A DNA stretch of 64,000 nt from Nymphaea colorata (Eukaryota; Streptophyta; Magnoliopsida; Nymphaeales; Nymphaeaceae): NCBI RefSeq assembly GCF_008831285.2, contig NC_045150.1:3048001-3112000 (forward strand). Direction: 5' to 3'. A program made the translations under genes and the position numbers. Positions 59,374-64,000 of the stretch are shown one piece after another; position 1 is the first letter of the stretch; each line of letters begins with the position of its first letter. Under the pieces are notes generated by a model. That model searched no databases. It was given only the letters and a program-made list of their open reading frames with translations, and was not told where the DNA came from.

Positions 59374-60171
59374 TTCTTTTTATGAAAGCATTTCATTTTT
59401 TCCATTCTTTTAAACATTTTTCTTATGCTCTTTTATTTACCAACTTCACCAAGACCAAAGTTCAAGTAGGGACCCAATATTAGGATCATGCTTGATGGTC
59501 TACAAACCCCCATCCAATTTCAAAAGATTTTCTTTCTTTATAAAAATATTTATGATAATTATAAAAACAAAAATCTTAAATGTATGTTGTGGTAGGAATG
59601 CCTTAAATAAATATTATGATTGGAATGAAAAATTTTCTTTTCCAATCATATAGGATCAATACATTAATGCATTTACACTCACTTGATATCACTTATTATC
59701 ACAAGCACCTCTCCAAAATAATTTAAGCATGAAGAGATGAAACTCTAGTTAGGTAGTGACAAATTAGAGAAAAATCTTAAACCTATTTAAAGTCTTAAGA
59801 TAACACTACAATGACTTCAAAATGATTTCCCAAGCTTTTCTAAACGATATTCATAAAGGTTTTCCTATTCTAGTTTTTCCCCAAAATGTTTCAGATTCTC
59901 AAGTAATTCTTCAAAACTTTCTCAAAATCTTGAAACATGAAATCTTCAACATTTTCACAAACACTACACCCCATATAGAGTGAAAAGACGTTTAAATCAA
60001 AATGAAATGCGTAAATAATAAACCATAGACCTTGGATTGATTACCCTCAGTAAAGGCACCAGGAACGGTTGATCCTCGTGCCGACGGGCGAGTCTCTTTC
60101 TCTTCTATTTTCAAATAAAAATCTCATTTTTCTAGAGCACTCTAAATACCAAAATTTTGGGGATGCGAACA
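58743..60171. repeat. Left arm of a large inverted repeat
   Basis: Reverse complement of 62602-64000 at what looks like more than 80% identity. Matching landmarks include TTGTTTTCCAAAATATTTTC, GCTTTGGGGGCTTAGCTTAG, AACTTGAAGTCGGTTATTTT, CCCCCATCCAATTTCAAAAG, CACTCACTTGATATCACTTA and CAAAATTTTGG near the inner end. The arm holds a TA microsatellite (59004-59066) and a CT run (about 59339-59374). Confidence 0.9.
59004..59066. repeat. TA microsatellite
   Basis: About 31 AT/TA units within the left inverted-repeat arm; the open frames across it on both strands are artefacts of the repeat. Confidence 0.95.
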
Positions 60172-60306
60172 TATTTTATATTCTTATCTTGCTATACAAT
60201 TCACAATAAAAGTATTTAAGAAACCTGTGCAATTTAAATTTGCAAAACTAATTGAACTTGAGAATGGTATCATAAGGGCTTTTTGTTCTTCTTGTTCCCT
60301 CATGAA
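60172..60306. other. Inner flank of the left arm
   Basis: A short spacer between the end of the inverted-repeat match and the PMD relic. It includes TGGTATCATAAGGGC at 60265, loosely like a retrotransposon primer-binding site, but no LTR end precedes it. Confidence 0.3.
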
Positions 60307-61770
60307 TCACTCCATGAACATCTGAAACATATGGTAGCCTTCTGCCTCAATTGCTGGGAGACTAAGTGTTTCTGGCCTAAGCTCGGAAGATGAAACCTCG
60401 TTCTGAGGAGCCTGTTTAGCTTGCGATCTGGTTTCCACAATCTTATTGGCTCTCAAGAATTCACCTTGTGAGACAAAAAAATGAAGAGTCATTAGAAGGA
60501 AATGATGACAAAATGAATGTTTACATTGCATTAAGAGTTTTTAAAAGCTACTTCCAAATAAAAGACTAACAAAGAAGACAAAGAATGAAGATGACATATC
60601 GAGTACATGGTTGACAACATAAACTTTTAGGAAAGGATGGATGGTGGTCGGTTGACATCCCACCACTCAGCGTATTCCTTATTTACCATTGGGCCTGCAA
60701 AACAAGTATATGATATTTGTGTCTTCCACTCTTATCGAGCTACTGCAAACAATGCCGCCCATTGAAGAGAGATGAGGCCGAATTCAAGAATAGCTCCAAG
60801 TAATGTATGCACAGAAACCATCTTCTGCCTTTGAGAGAATTGTCTCATGCATCTATCAGCACAATAATCAACTATAAAGTAAGAGCTCAAGAGGGTAGTA
60901 TGACCATGGTAATGGTGAGTGTATCGAAGTGGACCCTGATGACGATCACAATAGTACCAAATGATTTCCTCTTCATTCAACTTTTCGATCAAGCGACGGT
61001 ATTACTCTAAGACTGTCAATGCTCGATCAATGTTTCTGAATAGGCTGGCTTGGGGTCTCGCATGCTTGAGGAACCACAATTGCAAAACATATGTGTATCC
61101 TTCTATGAAGTCAGTATCTCCAATGGTGAACCGGGTGAGTCCTCGATAACGAAAAACCAAGATTGTCATTGCTACTGACAAGTGTCGGGTCCCACTATGC
61201 CCCCATTTTCGAAAAAGTTGAGCAATACACACATCTAGGAGGTTACTTCCATCAGTAAAAAGGGACACTCCTACTGTGCAAAATATCATACAATGTTTTA
61301 TTCTTCCTATGCCTTTTTTAGGTCGGGTGGATGATTCAATATAGGCTCCAAATTCTTCGTATAAAATTTTCAGGTTAATGCTTTGGCTCTCATGGTTTTA
61401 TACTAGGGGCCAATTTTTTCGTCCGGTAAAGTCGGGTTCACGAAGAATTGAATTGTTTCTCTAATGATTCATTTGAGTCACAAGTTGGGGTGGATAGGTC
61501 TAGTATCTCAGCACATTTATCTAATAATATCGTCATTTCTCCCCATGAAAACAAAAAAGAAGAGATCCTTGAATTCCATCGATCGGCAATTGCATGCATC
61601 AAATTTCCATCTACCGATTGCATTCCTCCGGCTGCCAGTGTCTCTAGCTCACATTCTTCAAAGTATGAATGAAACATCCGAGAGAAGGTGAGATGCCAAG
61701 ATCGATACCATTCGGGAGCCAAAGGTTTAGACTCAAGAGAAATGTAAGTAGATCGTTCGGACCTTCCCCA
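60307..61770 (-). pseudogene. Plant mobile domain (PMD, MAIN-like) protein, fragmented
   Basis: Several minus-strand frames together resemble the plant mobile domain found in MAIN/MAIL proteins and in many transposons. 61770-61438 covers ISLESKPLAPEWYRSW, then HAIADRWNSR and FLFSWGEMTILLDKCAEILD, like the WGEMTxTLxD motif. 61289-61002 includes FRYRGLTRFTIGD and YVLQLWFLKHARP, like the QLW motif. 60992-60732 includes DRCMRQFSQRQ, like the DRVLRQFGxRQ motif. 60531-60307 would be the tail. Introns could explain some frame changes, but I could not place convincing splice sites, so I call it a relic. Plant MAIN-type PMD proteins act in nuclear silencing and genome maintenance; transposon-borne copies have no settled role. 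Confidence 0.6.
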
Positions 61771-62601
61771 AAGAAGATGTGATCATACGAGAATGTGACA
61801 CCACGTTGGAAAGAATACATTTTGAATGATGACTCTGATGGGTAGAGTTTAGATTAGTGAAAAAGATTGACTAAGTTGATAAAGACAATATGAAGTAGGG
61901 GTATATAATGAGGTCATAAATTATGGACATCCATATTTAAAATGATTTTGGACAACAAAAGATATATGAACCTCATTGAGATAATTTTGTATCATGATAA
62001 TCCAATGTCAAGTTATGCATATATACTTTAGCCAAATGGCTTAGTACTAGCATAGATTCTTCCTTAGGCAACTAAGTGTAAAGTTCATCAACTTCTTCTT
62101 GATCACTCGTCGATATACCACAAATTGCCACTCATGATACTAACGAGGGGGCTTTCCTGCCCAAGGTGTGGTCTAGTTGTAAGGTTTAGTCTTGTGCTAC
62201 CACCAAAGACCAAGCCTAACAACATGATGACCGAGACAAATAGGTATGAGAAACTTTCGAAATATGAGCAAGCATGCAAAATCGGTTGTCTCTAATACAA
62301 TGTTGCCTAAGATGATAATCAAAATAGATAGAAAAACAATCATTGTCTTCAAACAAATCTTAAATTGAAGATGGTTGTATTTGATCCTAGATCTAGGTGA
62401 ACATGATTGATCCTCCTCAATTAGTCTTATATGCAAGAAAACAAATACAATCACCAAGAAATGTAATGAAATGTCGATGGGGCTAAGGCCAAAGTAGGGG
62501 ACATGTTTTATCATCGGCAATGCATGAGATGTTGAAGTTAGTGGAAATGCATTAATTATAATCATAGCCAAACGATGACGGATCCCATCAAAGTCGTCAT
62601 C
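61771..62601. other. Spacer between the PMD relic and the right arm
   Basis: AT-rich. A 139-residue minus-strand frame (62616-62197) starts in the edge of the right arm and is hydrophobic and unrecognised. It could be upstream sequence of the PMD gene, but nothing links them. Confidence 0.35.
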
Positions 62602-64000
62602 TGTTCGCATCGCCAAAATTTTGTTATTTGGAGTGCTCCAAAAAAATGAGATTTTTATTTGAAAATAGGAGAGAAAGGGACTTGCCCGCTGGTACGAGAA
62701 TCAACCGTTTCCGGCACCTTTACCGGGGATAATCAACCCAATGGCTATAGTTGAAGATTTCATGTTTCAATATTTTGAGAAAGTTTTGAAGAATTATTTG
62801 AGAATGTGAAACAATTTGGGAAAAAACTAGAATTGAGAAACCTATATGAATATCATTTGGAAAGTTTGGGAAATCATTTTGAAGTCATTTTAGTGTTATT
62901 TTAAGACTTTAAGTAGGTTTGAGATTTTACTCTAATTTGGTTACTACCTAACTAGAGCTTCTTCTCATCTTGTTTAAATTCTTTTAGAGAGATGATTGTA
63001 ATCATAAGTGATATCAAGTGAGTGTAAATGCAAGAATGCATTGATCCTATATGATTGGAAAGGAAAATCATTCATTCCTACATAACATTCATCTAAGACA
63101 TTCCTACCATAACATATATTTAAAATTTTTGTTTTTATATTTATCATAAATATTTTTATAAAGAAAGAAAATCTTTTGAAATTGGATGGGGGTTGTTGAC
63201 CATCAAACATGATACCAATATTGGTTCACTACTTGAACTTTGGTCTTAGTGATGTCGGTAAATAAAAGATCATGAGAAAAATGTTTATAAGAATGAAAAA
63301 GATGAAATGCTCACATAAAAAGAAAGAGAGAGAGAGAGAGAGAGGGAGACTTCAAAGATCACTAGATGAAAGACTTTTGAAAGATGAGGAAATATGTATT
63401 CTTTATATGTATGTATACATACGTATATAAGCTCTCGAAAATGAAGTCTTAACTTAAGTAGATAGGGAAAGAAAACTTAAAAAAAAAAAGAGAAAGAAAG
63501 GGAGATAGAAAGAGATGTACATACATGTGTATATACCATCACATGTACACATATATGGAGATTTGTAAAGATAACATTGATTTGAATAGAAAGAGAGATT
63601 TTAAAGGAAAAGAAATGGAGAAATATATATATGCATGCATTTATATATATGTATATATATGTGTGTGTGTGTGTGTGTCAAAGAAATTTGTAGATGAAGG
63701 CATTTGAGTTGAAAAGAGAAATAAAAGATTTTAGAGAGAGAAAAAAGACATTCATATAGGTATTAAAATAAAATATAAAAGCATAGAGAGAGGAAAATGA
63801 AGGGAATCATCAAGTGGACATATATGTATATAACATGTGTATGCATATGTGTCTTCATGATATTAGAAATGAAGAAATGAAAAATAACCGACTTCAAGTT
63901 TGATCTAGGTCAGAGGGAAGTTTGGACTCATGCAAGAGTCTAAGCTAAGCCCCCAAAGCTACATTAGAAAGGGTTTTTTTGAAAATATTTTGGAAAACAA
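62602..64000. repeat. Right arm of a large inverted repeat (runs off the window)
   Basis: Reverse complement of 58743-60171. The match continues to the last base (ending TTTTGGAAAACAA), so the arm is probably longer than seen. In place of the left arm's long TA run it has shorter TATATG and a GT run (about 63659-63678). Confidence 0.9.

Noticed and set aside
60265-60279. TGGTATCATAAGGGC as a primer-binding site
   Set aside because: It differs from the standard site after eight bases, and no LTR end (CA) precedes it.
62197-62616. 139-residue hydrophobic minus-strand frame
   Set aside because: Starts in the inverted-repeat edge and matches nothing; could not be linked to the PMD relic by splice sites.

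Overview
The window looks like nuclear DNA of a flowering plant. It has intron-containing plant gene families (a class 3 aldehyde dehydrogenase, a membrane RING-CH protein, a ZmPK1-like S-domain receptor kinase), long AT-rich intergenic stretches, and a heavy load of Ty3/gypsy, Ty1/copia and CACTA-type transposon remains. I cannot name the species from sequence alone. No prokaryotic signals (operons, Shine-Dalgarno sites, CRISPR) were seen, and I identified no RNA gene.

Layout. 1-682: last two coding exons of an ALDH3-type aldehyde dehydrogenase on the plus strand, entering from the left edge. 2312-7918: a complete three-exon RING-CH (RINGv) membrane protein gene on the minus strand, convergent with the ALDH gene. 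Its two downstream exons are short and were found by splice sites and reading phase; its second intron carries an inverted pair of gypsy protease fragments. 7919-15400: mostly AT-rich intergenic DNA with small duplications and one TIR-bounded repeat. 15413-16530: LTR, primer-binding site, gag and protease start of a decayed copia element.

17546-38862: the main structure, about 21.3 kb of one chromovirus-type gypsy family on the minus strand. The order is LTR1, truncated internal, LTR2, truncated internal, LTR3, longer internal, truncated LTR4. The whole block is flanked by a single 5-bp direct repeat, GATCC. The LTRs are unusually long (about 4.0-4.6 kb). All three internal regions share one integrase frameshift, and units 1 and 2 share one deletion junction. 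This points to an old, immobile tandem array built by recombination rather than to three independent insertions.

38868-41660: AT-rich DNA, then a decayed copia pol on the plus strand, possibly the other half of the copia element cut by the gypsy block. 44462-49177: a two-exon ZmPK1-like receptor kinase of about 843 residues on the minus strand, apparently intact, with repeats in its 2.2-kb intron. 50126-51210: one end of a CACTA-like transposon with subterminal repeats and a possible transposase tail. 53990-57220: a decayed copia element on the minus strand.

57300-64000: a repeat-rich region ending in a large inverted repeat (arms at least 1.4 kb, one running off the right edge). The arms enclose a decayed plant mobile domain (PMD) gene on the minus strand.

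Only the ALDH3 fragment, the RING-CH gene and the receptor kinase look like functional host genes. They show no evident pathway link. The rest is transposon-derived or unassigned.
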